Shown here one piece after another: positions 1 through 7,538 of a stretch of DNA of 14,613 bases. The position numbers were made by a program, and so were the translations under genes. Below the pieces are notes generated by a model, which was not told the DNA's origin, searched no databases, and saw only the letters and a list, made by a program, of their open reading frames with translations. This DNA is from Methanoculleus sp. UBA374 (GTDB taxonomy: Archaea; Halobacteriota; Methanomicrobia; Methanomicrobiales; Methanoculleaceae), in the NCBI GenBank assembly GCA_002508705.1, contig DAYL01000014.1, forward strand, positions 1 to 14,613, given 5' to 3'. The first letter of the stretch is position 1. Each line of letters starts with the position of its first letter.

Positions 1-718
1 CTTCCGCATTTGAATTTATTCCCCGGGATGATGGACCCACGTAGGTCCGTTTCTTCTACTTTTCGTCTACGATCCTAGAAACTATCGATTTTACGACGAT
101 CTGCGTGACATCGTTTCTCCCACAGACGAGGAATGGAATAAAGAATATCCCAACTACCCCACCGGAACCCCTGTTGATACAGTCGACCTCGTCAATGCGA
201 TCCTGGACGTCGGCGAACGGTTTTACGCCGATATCGCCTCAAGGACTTTCGTCTGTGGAACCGGGCCGGAAGCGCCCGGTGTCTCGGAGTTCAAAGAAAC
301 ACTCGACACGGCAAAGGAGTACGTGCAGAATCACGTGGTCAACCATCAGATAGTTCGGTCACGCCCCCGGGGTGTAGATCTCCCGGAGGGGCTCATCAAC
401 AAGCACGTCCTCGGGACCGAGCGTGGGGAGCCGGGGATGAGAGTGACCTTCTTCCCGCTTGGGCATGAGGTGAGGCCGGGAATCGTCACGCCGAACGCCA
501 TGACCCTGGAGGAGCTCGGTCAACTCGTCGACGAAAGCATGCGGTATGGTACCAAAATGCAGGGCCGCGGTGATTGGGTGTACATCCACCATCCCAATGC
601 GTACGGGATTGATGAAATGCGAACTGTTACGAAACCTAATGGGGAGTTCAAATCATCGTACCCGAAAGAGGGGCCTAATGTTGTAGATTACTGGGAACCA
701 GAGATATGGGAGGTGTGA
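1..718 (+). pseudogene. Broken immunity-like copy fused in frame to a toxin-like C-terminal domain
   Basis: The first part is a second copy of the gene at 722-1306. Positions 2-41 match 966-1005 and then drift, and about 85-340 match about 1050-1300 closely in DNA and protein (for example YPNYPTGTPVD and FYADIASRTFVCGTG). The copy is broken: its early part reads in one frame to a stop at 42-44, while the rest is in the frame that stays open from 29 to 718. The immunity stop codon is lost, so the frame runs on from about 340 into some 120 residues absent from the other copy (from about RGVDLPEGL to the C-terminal EIWEV). That tail lies directly before an immunity-like gene, where a toxin domain would sit, but I do not recognise its family. 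A GTG at 323 could start a 131-residue protein. The 5' end is outside the window. The duplication and frame break are seen; the toxin role is inferred from position. Confidence 0.6.
708..717 (+). promoter_or_regulatory. Strong ribosome binding site overlapping the upstream stop
   Basis: GGAGGTG at 709-715 is complementary to the archaeal 16S rRNA 3' end. It abuts the stop codon (716-718) of the toxin-like frame and lies 6 bp before the ATG at 722. This fixes the start of the immunity-like gene and suggests it is translated by ribosomes finishing the upstream frame. Confidence 0.75.
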
Positions 719-721
719 CCA

Positions 722-1306
722 ATGTCTGACGTCCGCATTGATTTCACGATTTACGACAATGTTCCCCTTTCCCGTCGGAGCCCTGATGATATTCAGGGAG
801 GCGTCCGGATCGTTGTCGACGGTATTGTCGTCACGCGGTTCGATGCGCCGGAACGGGACGAAGGATTCCGCGGAGACTTCATCTACTCCCTTTTAGCCGA
901 CTGGCTCTGGGCCAGTCGGAAAATGCTGTCGCATGCCCCGCACATCAGCGAGCTCTACGACGAGCCTTCCGCATTTGAATTTATTCACAGAGAGGGACGG
1001 ACTCATGTCCGGTATTTCCATTATAGAAATGTCGGTCCGGCGTATCGGTATGATTACGATCTGCGTGAGAACGTTCGCACCACGTATGAGGAGATGAATA
1101 AGAAATATCCCAACTATCCCACCGGAACCCCTGTCGATACGATCGACCTCGTCAATGCGATCCTGGATGTCGGCGAACGGTTTTATGCTGATATCGCCTC
1201 AAGAACCTTCGTCTGTGGAACCGGGCTGGAAGCATCCGGTGTCTCTGAGTTCAAAAAAGTACTTGATACGGCGAAGGAATACGTAAAGAATCACGTACGG
1301 GATTGA
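722..1306 (+). CDS. Immunity-protein-like gene of a polymorphic toxin cassette
   Basis: A 194-residue acidic, soluble protein without signal peptide or membrane segment. I do not recognise a named family. Its aromatic-rich middle (about residues 85-115, with FEF, HVRYFHY and YRYDYDLR) and C-terminal half are duplicated, in broken form, at 1-340. The assignment rests on context: it starts 3 bp after a toxin-like frame with a strong ribosome binding site, it is present twice around that frame, and the genes that follow form a recognisable toxin/immunity set. In such systems the immunity protein binds and neutralises its cognate toxin in the cytoplasm. Moderately sure of the role; the gene itself is well supported by its start signal and intact frame. 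Confidence 0.6.
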   Translation: MSDVRIDFTIYDNVPLSRRSPDDIQGGVRIVVDGIVVTRFDAPERDEGFRGDFIYSLLADWLWASRKMLSHAPHISELYDEPSAFEFIHREGRTHVRYFHYRNVGPAYRYDYDLRENVRTTYEEMNKKYPNYPTGTPVDTIDLVNAILDVGERFYADIASRTFVCGTGLEASGVSEFKKVLDTAKEYVKNHVRD

Positions 1307-1366
1307 TTGCCAATCCCGACTGTGTTTCCCGGACCCGGGAGCCTTTCTTGGCCTAGGAGCGACGCC

Positions 1367-1450
1367 CCCCTCAGTGGCGTGCTTGTTTTTGGCGGTATCC
1401 ACGGTGGTGGTATCGCTATCCCCTGTGGGAATCAGCGAGAGGCAATGTTC
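1367..1450 (+). pseudogene. Fragment of a second pre-toxin domain
   Basis: Read in the frame of 1307, this stretch encodes LSGVLVFGGI followed by HGGGIAIPCGNQREAM. It aligns without gaps to LSGILVFGDI and the residues after it in the downstream toxin (residues 140-164 of that protein, about 1900-1974). There is no start signal, and the similarity ends where a different frame, that of the downstream toxin, begins (about 1441-1450). I read it as the scar of a recombination event that replaced one toxin tail by another. The segment between 1307 and 1366 shows no recognisable coding content. Confidence 0.5.
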
Positions 1451-1482
1451 TCCAGATCACGCATGCCGGCGGCAAGATCGGG

Positions 1483-2688
1483 ATGTGGAACCATGATGCG
1501 GGCATCACCAGCGACACCAACGGCGAAGAGGCCGGGCAGATGGTCATGGTCGACGGGAAGATCTGCTTCATCCTCGTGAGCGACCCGAACAGCGTCGATG
1601 GAGACGGGGATGGGGTCAGTGACGTACTCGAACTTACGGAATACGGTACCGACCCTCTGGCGCGCGACTCGGATCGTGACGGCCTGACCGACTCCTATGA
1701 ACTTGAGAACGGGACCGACCCCACCAACCCCGATACCGACGGTGACGGGTGGGTCGATGGAAAAGACGGCGAACCGCTCGATGCTGGCACGCACGCCTAC
1801 AGCCCGCAGCGTGCGGCAGCCGAACTGGTCCTCGGGTTCACTCTGGGTGCCTATGCCGAGGAGAACCACGACAACGTCTACTACCTGATCGGCTCGTCAC
1901 TGAGCGGCATCCTCGTTTTCGGCGACATCCGGGACGCCGGGGTGTACATCGCCCGGGGAGACAAGCAGATGGCGCTTGTCTGCCTCATCGGGCTGGTCCC
2001 CGGCGGCGGCGACGGTGTGACGTTTGCCAAAAATGCTGCCAAGTACGTCGATCCGCACCGTTTCTTTACTCTGATGCCAGAATACAGAGTGCCTATCGCC
2101 AAAGCTATCTGGGGGAGCGGTTTGAACGATGCGGGCAAGATTGGCATGCTTGATGAGGCGTTCCTGGGGTTGGGGACGAGGGTCTTCAGGACAGGGGATG
2201 GCGTTACTGTCGATGACGTGCTCAATCTCGTTCGCGATGGGTCAAAGAGGCTCTCGCCGACCGAGATACAGAGGGTGGTCAAGCATGCGGACGGAACCAT
2301 GATCTGGCTGGAGGATGGTACGCTGAAAGCGGCGGACGGGAAGATCCTGGGGTCAGTAGATGACGTTGGTGGAAGCGGGTGGATACACATCGAGAATAAC
2401 CACATCGTCCGCTGGGATAAAGATGAGGTCGCTACAAACCAATTCGCCGGGGCGTTTGGGAAGGACTTTGAGAGCGAAGAGGCTATAAGGAACCTGATCA
2501 TGGATGGCGCAAGGACGGGGCTGGCGGACACAAATAATCCGATGACGTTCTGGAAGAGAGTCGACGCGGATCACTTCCTGGAGGTCGGGGTTGGCAGTAA
2601 CGGATATATCGTTACGGCGCATCCACGATCTCTCGAAGATCCGGATTTTCCCGCCCACGTTAAGGATATGTTCAATATACCTAGGTGA
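1483..2688 (+). CDS. 5'-truncated polymorphic toxin: TSP3-type repeats, pre-toxin segment, C-terminal toxin domain
   Basis: From the ATG at 1483 the protein has 401 residues, but similarity-like coding seems to begin near 1441 (GNVLQITHAGGK), and no ribosome binding site supports 1483. It therefore looks like the tail of a larger secreted toxin. Residues 39-95 hold three calcium-binding repeats of the DxDxDGxxDxxE type (DGDGDGVSDVLE, DSDRDGLTDSYE, DTDGDGWVDGKD). Residues 105-190 form a hydrophobic pre-toxin-like segment with GLVPGGGD. Residues 291-401 form the toxin domain: GSGWIHIENNH with His302 and His307, a helix with LIMDGARTG, and a strand with GSNGYIVTAHP. This layout recalls compact RNase toxins of the BECR type, but that is an inference. 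The stop abuts the next gene, whose protein carries a second copy of this toxin domain. Probably a silent cassette unless expressed by recombination. Confidence 0.65.
   Translation: MWNHDAGITSDTNGEEAGQMVMVDGKICFILVSDPNSVDGDGDGVSDVLELTEYGTDPLARDSDRDGLTDSYELENGTDPTNPDTDGDGWVDGKDGEPLDAGTHAYSPQRAAAELVLGFTLGAYAEENHDNVYYLIGSSLSGILVFGDIRDAGVYIARGDKQMALVCLIGLVPGGGDGVTFAKNAAKYVDPHRFFTLMPEYRVPIAKAIWGSGLNDAGKIGMLDEAFLGLGTRVFRTGDGVTVDDVLNLVRDGSKRLSPTEIQRVVKHADGTMIWLEDGTLKAADGKILGSVDDVGGSGWIHIENNHIVRWDKDEVATNQFAGAFGKDFESEEAIRNLIMDGARTGLADTNNPMTFWKRVDADHFLEVGVGSNGYIVTAHPRSLEDPDFPAHVKDMFNIPR
2683..2688 (+). promoter_or_regulatory. Ribosome binding site overlapping the toxin stop codon
   Basis: AGGTGA contains the toxin stop TGA (2686-2688) and lies 5 bp before the ATG at 2694. 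A GTG at 2685 is also in frame and overlaps the stop as GTGA, but the ATG has the better spacing. Either choice couples immunity translation to toxin translation. Confidence 0.6.
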
Positions 2689-2693
2689 CGCAG

Positions 2694-3857
2694 ATGTTTC
2701 GAGGTGGGATAAAAGCAAAGATCCTGAGAAACACTCCGGTTTCAGTGGACAAGTATAGCGGGCATGTGTTCGACCAGAGTGTCTCTATCGAACTGCAGGG
2801 TGATACGATAATTGACCTGTTCGACCCTGATCTGCGGAGTAAAGATGATATGGTGGGCACGATCAAGACGGTCGGTATTCTGGCGTTTGCCGCCCATGTC
2901 GCAAAACTTCCTTCGCCGGTGAAAAGGGTCGAGTCAGAGCCTCCATTTTTTGGCGAGATCGTCTATATCGACGCACAATACAAAAGTCTGTACGTTGATG
3001 TTGGTCCGGGTACGATCGTCGTCGGTCTCTGCCACGAGGAACGCGACACCTTTCCCGATTACCGGGTCGGGGACTACGTCCGGGTTGGACCGAGCCGACT
3101 GGACTTCGTCGGTGCGTGGGATCTGGACGGCGGGGGGGGAAGCGGCTGGGCTCACATCGTGGCCAACTACGTCGATACCCCGGCGAGCGATCAATTTTAT
3201 TCCGCGTTCAGTCTGTATCATGTGCACCGGGAAAAGATTAAAGATCTTATTATGACCGGCGCGCGGGATGGCGTCGCGAGTGGGAAGAACATCTACCGGT
3301 ATCGCGAACCTGTTTCCGGGAGGGTGCTGCACCTGCTCGTTGCCGATTCCGGCTATCTCGTGACGGCGTATCCCGAGACGCCCCGCATCCCGGACGGATC
3401 GCTGAGAGAGAGCCTCAAGGTTCCTGTCCGCGTCGTGGCCATACGACCGGACGCTGAATACGAGGGGAAGATGTATACGCAGGTCGTACGTGTTGAATTC
3501 ACGAACGGTACTAGGATCTCCGTCCTCGACGACGACCTGCTCTGCACGCCCGGGATGATCGGGCAGACTCGGAACGTCGTTCTGAGCATGCTGGGCCGTC
3601 TGGAGAGACAGAACGTCACCGATCAAGAGGTGTACGCGGAACCTGCAATGCCGCTGATCGAGATCAACGGCCGTGTCGATGCGCTCATCGACCCCGACGA
3701 TCCGGCAGAGGCCGAGTGGGGATACATGGCCGTCGTTGACTTCGGGTTCGGCAAGGTTCTGGTCGAGACCAATAGCGAGTATTTCCTTAAATTAAAGTTG
3801 CAGGAAGGGGATCGTGTCCGCATCGACGGCCGTGTCGATCTGCGCGGGATCGAATAG
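2694..3857 (+). CDS. Immunity-toxin-immunity fusion protein
   Basis: A 387-residue protein with three parts. The first part (about 1-142) and last part (about 243-387) resemble each other. Both open with a basic strand (IKAKILRN and VPVRVVAIRP), run through an acidic turn (DLFDPDLRSKDDMVG and VLDDDLLCTPGMIG), and end with a VGDYVRVGP or EGDRVRIDG strand, so both look like the immunity domain paired with the preceding toxin. Between them (about 143-242) lies a second copy of that toxin's C-terminal domain, from GSGWAHI through LIMTGARDG to SGYLVTAYP. The middle copy has Tyr where the upstream toxin has its second conserved His (HIVANY against HIENNH), so it may be inactive. The junctions are in frame because toxin stop and immunity start overlap in the parent arrangement. 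It is likely co-translated with 1483-2688. What it does as a fusion is unknown. Confidence 0.65.
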   Translation: MFRGGIKAKILRNTPVSVDKYSGHVFDQSVSIELQGDTIIDLFDPDLRSKDDMVGTIKTVGILAFAAHVAKLPSPVKRVESEPPFFGEIVYIDAQYKSLYVDVGPGTIVVGLCHEERDTFPDYRVGDYVRVGPSRLDFVGAWDLDGGGGSGWAHIVANYVDTPASDQFYSAFSLYHVHREKIKDLIMTGARDGVASGKNIYRYREPVSGRVLHLLVADSGYLVTAYPETPRIPDGSLRESLKVPVRVVAIRPDAEYEGKMYTQVVRVEFTNGTRISVLDDDLLCTPGMIGQTRNVVLSMLGRLERQNVTDQEVYAEPAMPLIEINGRVDALIDPDDPAEAEWGYMAVVDFGFGKVLVETNSEYFLKLKLQEGDRVRIDGRVDLRGIE

Positions 3858-3860
3858 GTC

Positions 3861-4190
3861 CGATCTCCTGTTCTCCCCTTCTCTGGGGCTGTTCCAAGAC
3901 TCACGGGATCAGCAGACCCAGAGCGGGATCACCACGACAGAGGATCTGACCGGTTGGTGGTGGGAGTTCCGTCTCACCACCAATCCGCTCCGGTCCAACA
4001 GCGCCCATTGGTTCAACGGCGGGGCGTCGTACCTGCCGGGCCACTACCTGATCAGCTGTAGAGGCAACTACAACAACGCGGTGATAATGCCGGGGTGGAT
4101 GGACTGGCGCATCGCTTCGAAACTCGCATGGGACGACTACGGCAACCTCGGCATGGCCGTCCGCTACACCGACTTGGACGGTAGTCTCCT
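3861..4190 (+). pseudogene. Orphan coding fragment of an unknown protein
   Basis: The frame through this region (open from 3814 to 4311) has strongly G/C-biased third codon positions from about 3890 to 4185 and encodes a Trp- and Tyr-rich stretch, including TGWWWEFRLTT, HWFNGGASYLPGHYLI and MPGWMDWRIASKLAWDDYG. That bias is lost after about 4190, where the sequence becomes purine-rich repeats. There is no start signal, and the beginning overlaps the end of the previous gene in another frame. I read it as a displaced piece of a longer, possibly extracellular protein. The family is not recognised. Confidence 0.4.
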
Positions 4191-4201
4191 TCGTTCTCTC
4201 A

Positions 4202-4269
4202 GAGAAGAGAAGGGAGTTTTCCCTGTTTTCTCCTATTTTCTCCCCAGGAGAAGAGAAAAGAGTTTTCCC
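4202..4269 (+). repeat. Purine-rich 22-bp direct repeat
   Basis: Two near-identical 22-bp units lie 46 bp apart, at 4202-4223 and 4248-4269. They differ only at two bases in the middle, and both end in AGTTTTCCC. TTCTCC (cca) GGAGAA at 4237-4251 can form a short hairpin between them. Purpose unknown; the repeat marks the end of the toxin cassette array. Confidence 0.6.
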
Positions 4270-4311
4270 AACTTATCCAATAAACTTCCTGTGCGAATAC
4301 TTAACATTTAA

Positions 4312-4680
4312 CTGATTGATCATCGCGTAGTGCGTGGTAGCGGATTTAGAGTGCAAATTTATCCGTTCTGCTGCCCGGGCAAGAGTATGAATACCCTGCC
4401 GTCAGCAATGAAGCTACGCTTATTACAAACTCTGCGCCGACAGCCAGAGGTCCTGAACGATTTTTGTTTTCCGACGTTGCGGCATATGTCAGGAATTTCT
4501 TACCCACACCAGTATCGGCCATATATTCAGGTATTGATATTTTATCCACATCACTACCTCCCCTATCTCCCCGCAAGACCCTTGAAAAATATTCTCAGTG
4601 TTTTTAAGTCCCTAAACGTGAAACGGCCAGCGTTATGGCGTCGCCTTGACATGGCGGAGACCGATCGTCCACTTTAGATA
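4312..4680. other. Intergenic region without supported gene
   Basis: AT-richer than its surroundings. The open frames on either strand (for example 4330-4677 + and 4346-4576 -) have no codon bias, start signal or recognisable content. No structured RNA was recognised. Confidence 0.5.
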
Positions 4681-4681
4681 A

Positions 4682-4722
4682 TTTAATATATTTATACTCA
4701 TATGTGTAAAAATGGAGGTGAT
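4682..4722 (+). promoter_or_regulatory. TATA-box promoter and ribosome binding site of the DUF5320 gene
   Basis: An AT-rich TATA element (TTTAATATATTTATA, 4683-4697) is followed by the near-complete archaeal ribosome binding site GGAGGTGAT (4714-4722), 5 bp before the ATG at 4728. With start about 25 bp after the TATA box the leader would be about 15 nt. Confidence 0.7.
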
Positions 4723-4727
4723 ACACC

Positions 4728-4919
4728 ATGCCAGGATTTGACGGAACCGGACCCTCCGGTCGCGGCCCCATGACGGGCGGCCGCCGGGGCCGGTGCGTTC
4801 CCCCTCCGGCGGCGGAAGGCGAGTCTTCCGCGCCGGTGCTTCGTGGCGCCGGTCGCGGCGGCATCTCGTGGGGATGCGGCTGCGGTTTCTGCGGCGGTCG
4901 GGCACGCGGTCGGGGATGA
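4728..4919 (+). CDS. DUF5320-family small protein
   Basis: A 63-residue Gly/Arg-rich protein. Its N-terminus, MPGFDGTGPSGRGPMTGGRR, is the hallmark of the DUF5320 family, small proteins of anaerobic archaea and bacteria often encoded beside DUF134 or NifX/NifB-type iron-molybdenum cofactor proteins. The C-terminal segment has three Cys (WGCGCGFCGG), compatible with metal or iron-sulfur handling, though the function is not known. It starts under a strong promoter and ribosome binding site and ends 64 bp before the DUF134 gene, probably its operon partner. The family match is firm; the role is unknown. Confidence 0.8.
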   Translation: MPGFDGTGPSGRGPMTGGRRGRCVPPPAAEGESSAPVLRGAGRGGISWGCGCGFCGGRARGRG

Positions 4920-4983
4920 CCCCCGTGCCGGAGCGAAGGCACTATCTGCATGTGGGACGGAGCTCTTCTCCAGAGATGATACC

Positions 4984-5349
4984 ATGAACGAGAGAGAGCC
5001 CGGCGGAGGATGTGGTCGCCGCGGACGCGGCCGGCCCCGGGTCCGCCGGATGATCGGAGACCCGGGAGCGTTTCGCTGTTTCGGCCCGCTCTGCGGAAGG
5101 CCTGATGAGGTCGTCATCGTCCTTCCCGAGGAGGTGGAGGCGTTGCGGCTCGTCGATCTCCAGGGGCTCGAACAGGAAGAGGCCGCTCTCGCCCTCGGCA
5201 TCTCGCGTAAGACCCTCTGGCGCGACCTCCACGAGGCGCGGAGGAAGGTCGCCGACGCCCTGGTGCACGGGAAGACGATCCGGATCGTCGGGTGCGGCCG
5301 CCGGGGGGAGGAGGGGTGCCCGGATGACGAGGGCGGCCCCTCCCCGTGA
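4984..5349 (+). CDS. DUF134-family helix-turn-helix protein
   Basis: A 121-residue protein. After a Gly/Arg-rich start come GRGRPRVRRMI (residues 14-24), a Cys-containing part (FRCFGPLCGRP), and the conserved core EEVEALRLVDLQGLEQEEAA leading into a sigma-70-region-4-like helix-turn-helix (about 57-92, ALGISRKTLWRDLHEARRKV). It ends with ADALVHGKTIRI, typical of DUF134. Family members are presumed DNA-binding regulators. The ATG at 4984 is chosen because GAGATGAT lies just upstream (about 4974-4981) and the conserved GRPR follows shortly; the frame is open further 5' but without family content. Likely expressed with the preceding DUF5320 gene. The Gly/Cys-rich C-terminal tail extends beyond the usual family length of about 100 residues. 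Confidence 0.82.
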   Translation: MNEREPGGGCGRRGRGRPRVRRMIGDPGAFRCFGPLCGRPDEVVIVLPEEVEALRLVDLQGLEQEEAALALGISRKTLWRDLHEARRKVADALVHGKTIRIVGCGRRGEEGCPDDEGGPSP

Positions 5350-5461
5350 CCGGTCTCTCCTCCCCGGCGTGCGGATATCTGACAGCCCGTACCGGCTTCG
5401 CTGATTTTGGTCGAGCCGGAACACTGTTTTCAGGGGCTTTTTCCGAAGAAGGAGATCCGGG

Positions 5462-6310
5462 TTACGCCGTCTCCCACCACATGACCACCACGTTGTTTGT
5501 CTCGACGAACGTGCCGTCTGCATCGGCGTGCGGGAGGATCAGGTCCCGGATGCGTTTCGCCACGTCCTCGTCGACCTCGACGAACCGGCCGATGAAGGAC
5601 GCCGTCGAACGGACTTTCTCCTCAAGAGTCATTGTATTGGTGAACGAGAAGTGCGTGACGTTCAGCAGCCTGCCCCATTCCCTGAGGATGACGTAGGCGA
5701 AATAATCGCCGTCGGGTTCGAACTCACCGGCATACTCTCTGCCGGTAATCTGCGAATAGACTTCCTTGACGAGATCGCCTCTCCCGGCAGGCTGCACGAC
5801 CGCGCAGTACTTCTTGGAAGCATTCTCCATCTTCTCCAGATGCTCTTCAAGGTCCGGGATCATCCAGAGGAAGTGCGAGCAGAATACAAGGTCGTACCTG
5901 CCCCTCAACGCTTCGTCGTCGGTGCGCAGCCAGTTTTTGTGGATCACGTCGACGTTGTCGCATGACTCTTCGCGCAGGTTCTCCTCGAGATGCGCGATAT
6001 TTTTCAACGAAAGGTCGACGGCGGTGATCATTTTCACCCGTTTCGAGAGGGGGACGGTCACCGTCCCTGGCCCCGGCCCGATCTCAAGCACCTCTGCGGA
6101 CCGATCGAGAAAGCCGGAGAAGATCTCGGTGGTTTTTCTCCCGTACTCGTATTCGCCTTCCTTGACTCTTTTTGAGAAATCTGAGGCGGTTTTTGTCTTT
6201 ATGTCGGGGTCGAAACGGAGTTTCGGACCTTTGAACCTCTCACCTAGGATCGCTTCCCGTGCTTCGTTCCAGTTGATCCGGTATTTTAAGTTGCGCCTCT
6301 CTCCGATCAT
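5462..6310 (-). CDS. Class I SAM-dependent methyltransferase
   Basis: A 282-residue cytoplasmic protein with a Rossmann-fold methyltransferase core. Motif I, VLEIGPGPG (residues 74-82), binds S-adenosylmethionine. ITAVDLS (95-101) supplies the acidic residue for the ribose, and the stretch around RYDLVFCSHFLWMIPD (138-153) fits motif IV and post-IV. About 60 residues precede the core and a variable substrate region follows. The substrate cannot be told from sequence. It is convergent with the DUF134 gene and divergent from the transposon remnant. There is no clear ribosome binding site before the ATG at 6310, but an AT-rich TATA-like box (TTAACGTTTAT) lies about 30 bp upstream, fitting a leaderless transcript. 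Confidence 0.8.
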   Translation of the reverse strand: MIGERRNLKYRINWNEAREAILGERFKGPKLRFDPDIKTKTASDFSKRVKEGEYEYGRKTTEIFSGFLDRSAEVLEIGPGPGTVTVPLSKRVKMITAVDLSLKNIAHLEENLREESCDNVDVIHKNWLRTDDEALRGRYDLVFCSHFLWMIPDLEEHLEKMENASKKYCAVVQPAGRGDLVKEVYSQITGREYAGEFEPDGDYFAYVILREWGRLLNVTHFSFTNTMTLEEKVRSTASFIGRFVEVDEDVAKRIRDLILPHADADGTFVETNNVVVMWWETA

Positions 6311-6371
6311 GACAGAGTATCTTCCCGAACGATGGGATAAACGTTAAGTATGTGACATTTATCTTGCGGGG

Positions 6372-7538
6372 GTGAAGGGGGCGGAGCGGGAAGACCCCGG
6401 ACTTCAGGGTGGGGATGACACGGCACAACCCAAAGGGTTGTGCCTGTCAGGAAGATGCTCCGCATCTTCCGTGAAGCGGCGCCGCCCTTCGTCATATGTC
6501 TCAGGGTTTACCAGAAACAAAGAAGAATATCCGTGGCTCACGGAAGTGAACTCCCAGTCGCTCCAGAGCGCGAACAAGAATCTCGACAACGCCTTCACCC
6601 GGTTTTTCCGCGAGAAGAAAGGGTTTCCCCGGTTCAAGTCGAAGAAGAATCCAGTACAGTCGTTTCAGGTGCCTCAACACTATCGGGTGGACTTTGATCG
6701 GAAACAGATCCGACTTCCGAAGATTGGTGAGATCAAAACTGTATTCCATCGTCACTTCGACGGGAAAATGAAGACAGTTACGGTCTCAGTCACTTCAACG
6801 GGGAAGTGGTTCATCAGTATTCTCGTTGATAATGGGGAACCTCTCTCGAAACCGGCGTCATTCGCCGCCGATACGACACTCGGGATCGATGTGGGGTTAA
6901 CCAACTTCGCAACGTTCTCGAACGGGGAGAAGGTTGCAAATCCCCGCCATCTGAAAAATTCATTACAGCGGCTGAAGGTGTTGCAGCGACGAGTATCACG
7001 GAAGGTGAAAGGATCGAAGAACCGGAAGAAAGCGATTCAAATAGTAGCCCGATGCCATGAGAAGGTTGCAAACCAGCGAAACGATTTCCTGCATAAACTC
7101 TCTAATCGAATCGTGAGCGAGAACCAAGCAATAGCAGTGGAAACGTTGAATGTTGCGGGAATGCAGAAAAACCATTGTCTGGCACAGAGTATCAGCGACG
7201 TATCATGGAGTTCGTTCTTCCGAATGCTCGAATACAAATGCGAGTGTTACGGCAAAACCTTACTAACGATCGGGCGATTCGACCCATCTTCAAAAATCTG
7301 TAATCGATGCGGGTATCTCAATCGGGACCTGCGACTCGCGGATCGAGAGTGGACATGCCCCGACTGTGGCACTCATCATGACCGCGACATCAACGCGGCG
7401 ATCAATATCAAGAAGTTTGCCCTGCAAGATCAGAATCTTGTCGGGGTAACAGGTGCGGAACGCGCCATCGAGCCTGTGGACTCGCTCCCGTTGGGGAGGG
7501 GGATGAAGCAGGAAGCCCCCCCCTTAAGGGCGGGGTAG
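6372..7538 (+). pseudogene. tnpB: N-terminally truncated TnpB RNA-guided nuclease
   Basis: The frame has 388 codons, but only from about residue 49 (NKEEYPWLTEVNSQSLQ) does it match TnpB; the first 48 residues are read-through of hairpin DNA. About 60 residues of the usual N-terminus are absent. A few more (MSQGLPETKK) appear in the neighbouring frame at 6494-6525, so a frameshift also occurred there. The remaining catalytic set is intact: Asp173 in GIDVGL, Glu257 in AVETLNV, Asp339 in HDRDINAA, and a zinc finger with CNRC (310-313) and CPDC (329-332). TnpB is an RNA-guided DNA endonuclease using an RNA made from the right end of its element. Loss of the N-terminal wedge part should abolish guide RNA binding, so this copy is probably inactive. 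Confidence 0.75.

Noticed and set aside
4202..4269. Possible CRISPR-like repeat pair
   Set aside because: Only two units with a 24-bp low-complexity, pyrimidine-rich spacer and no cas genes nearby.
4330..4677. Open frames on both strands between the toxin array and the DUF5320 gene
   Set aside because: No codon bias, start signals or recognisable motifs in 4330-4677 (+) or 4346-4576 (-).
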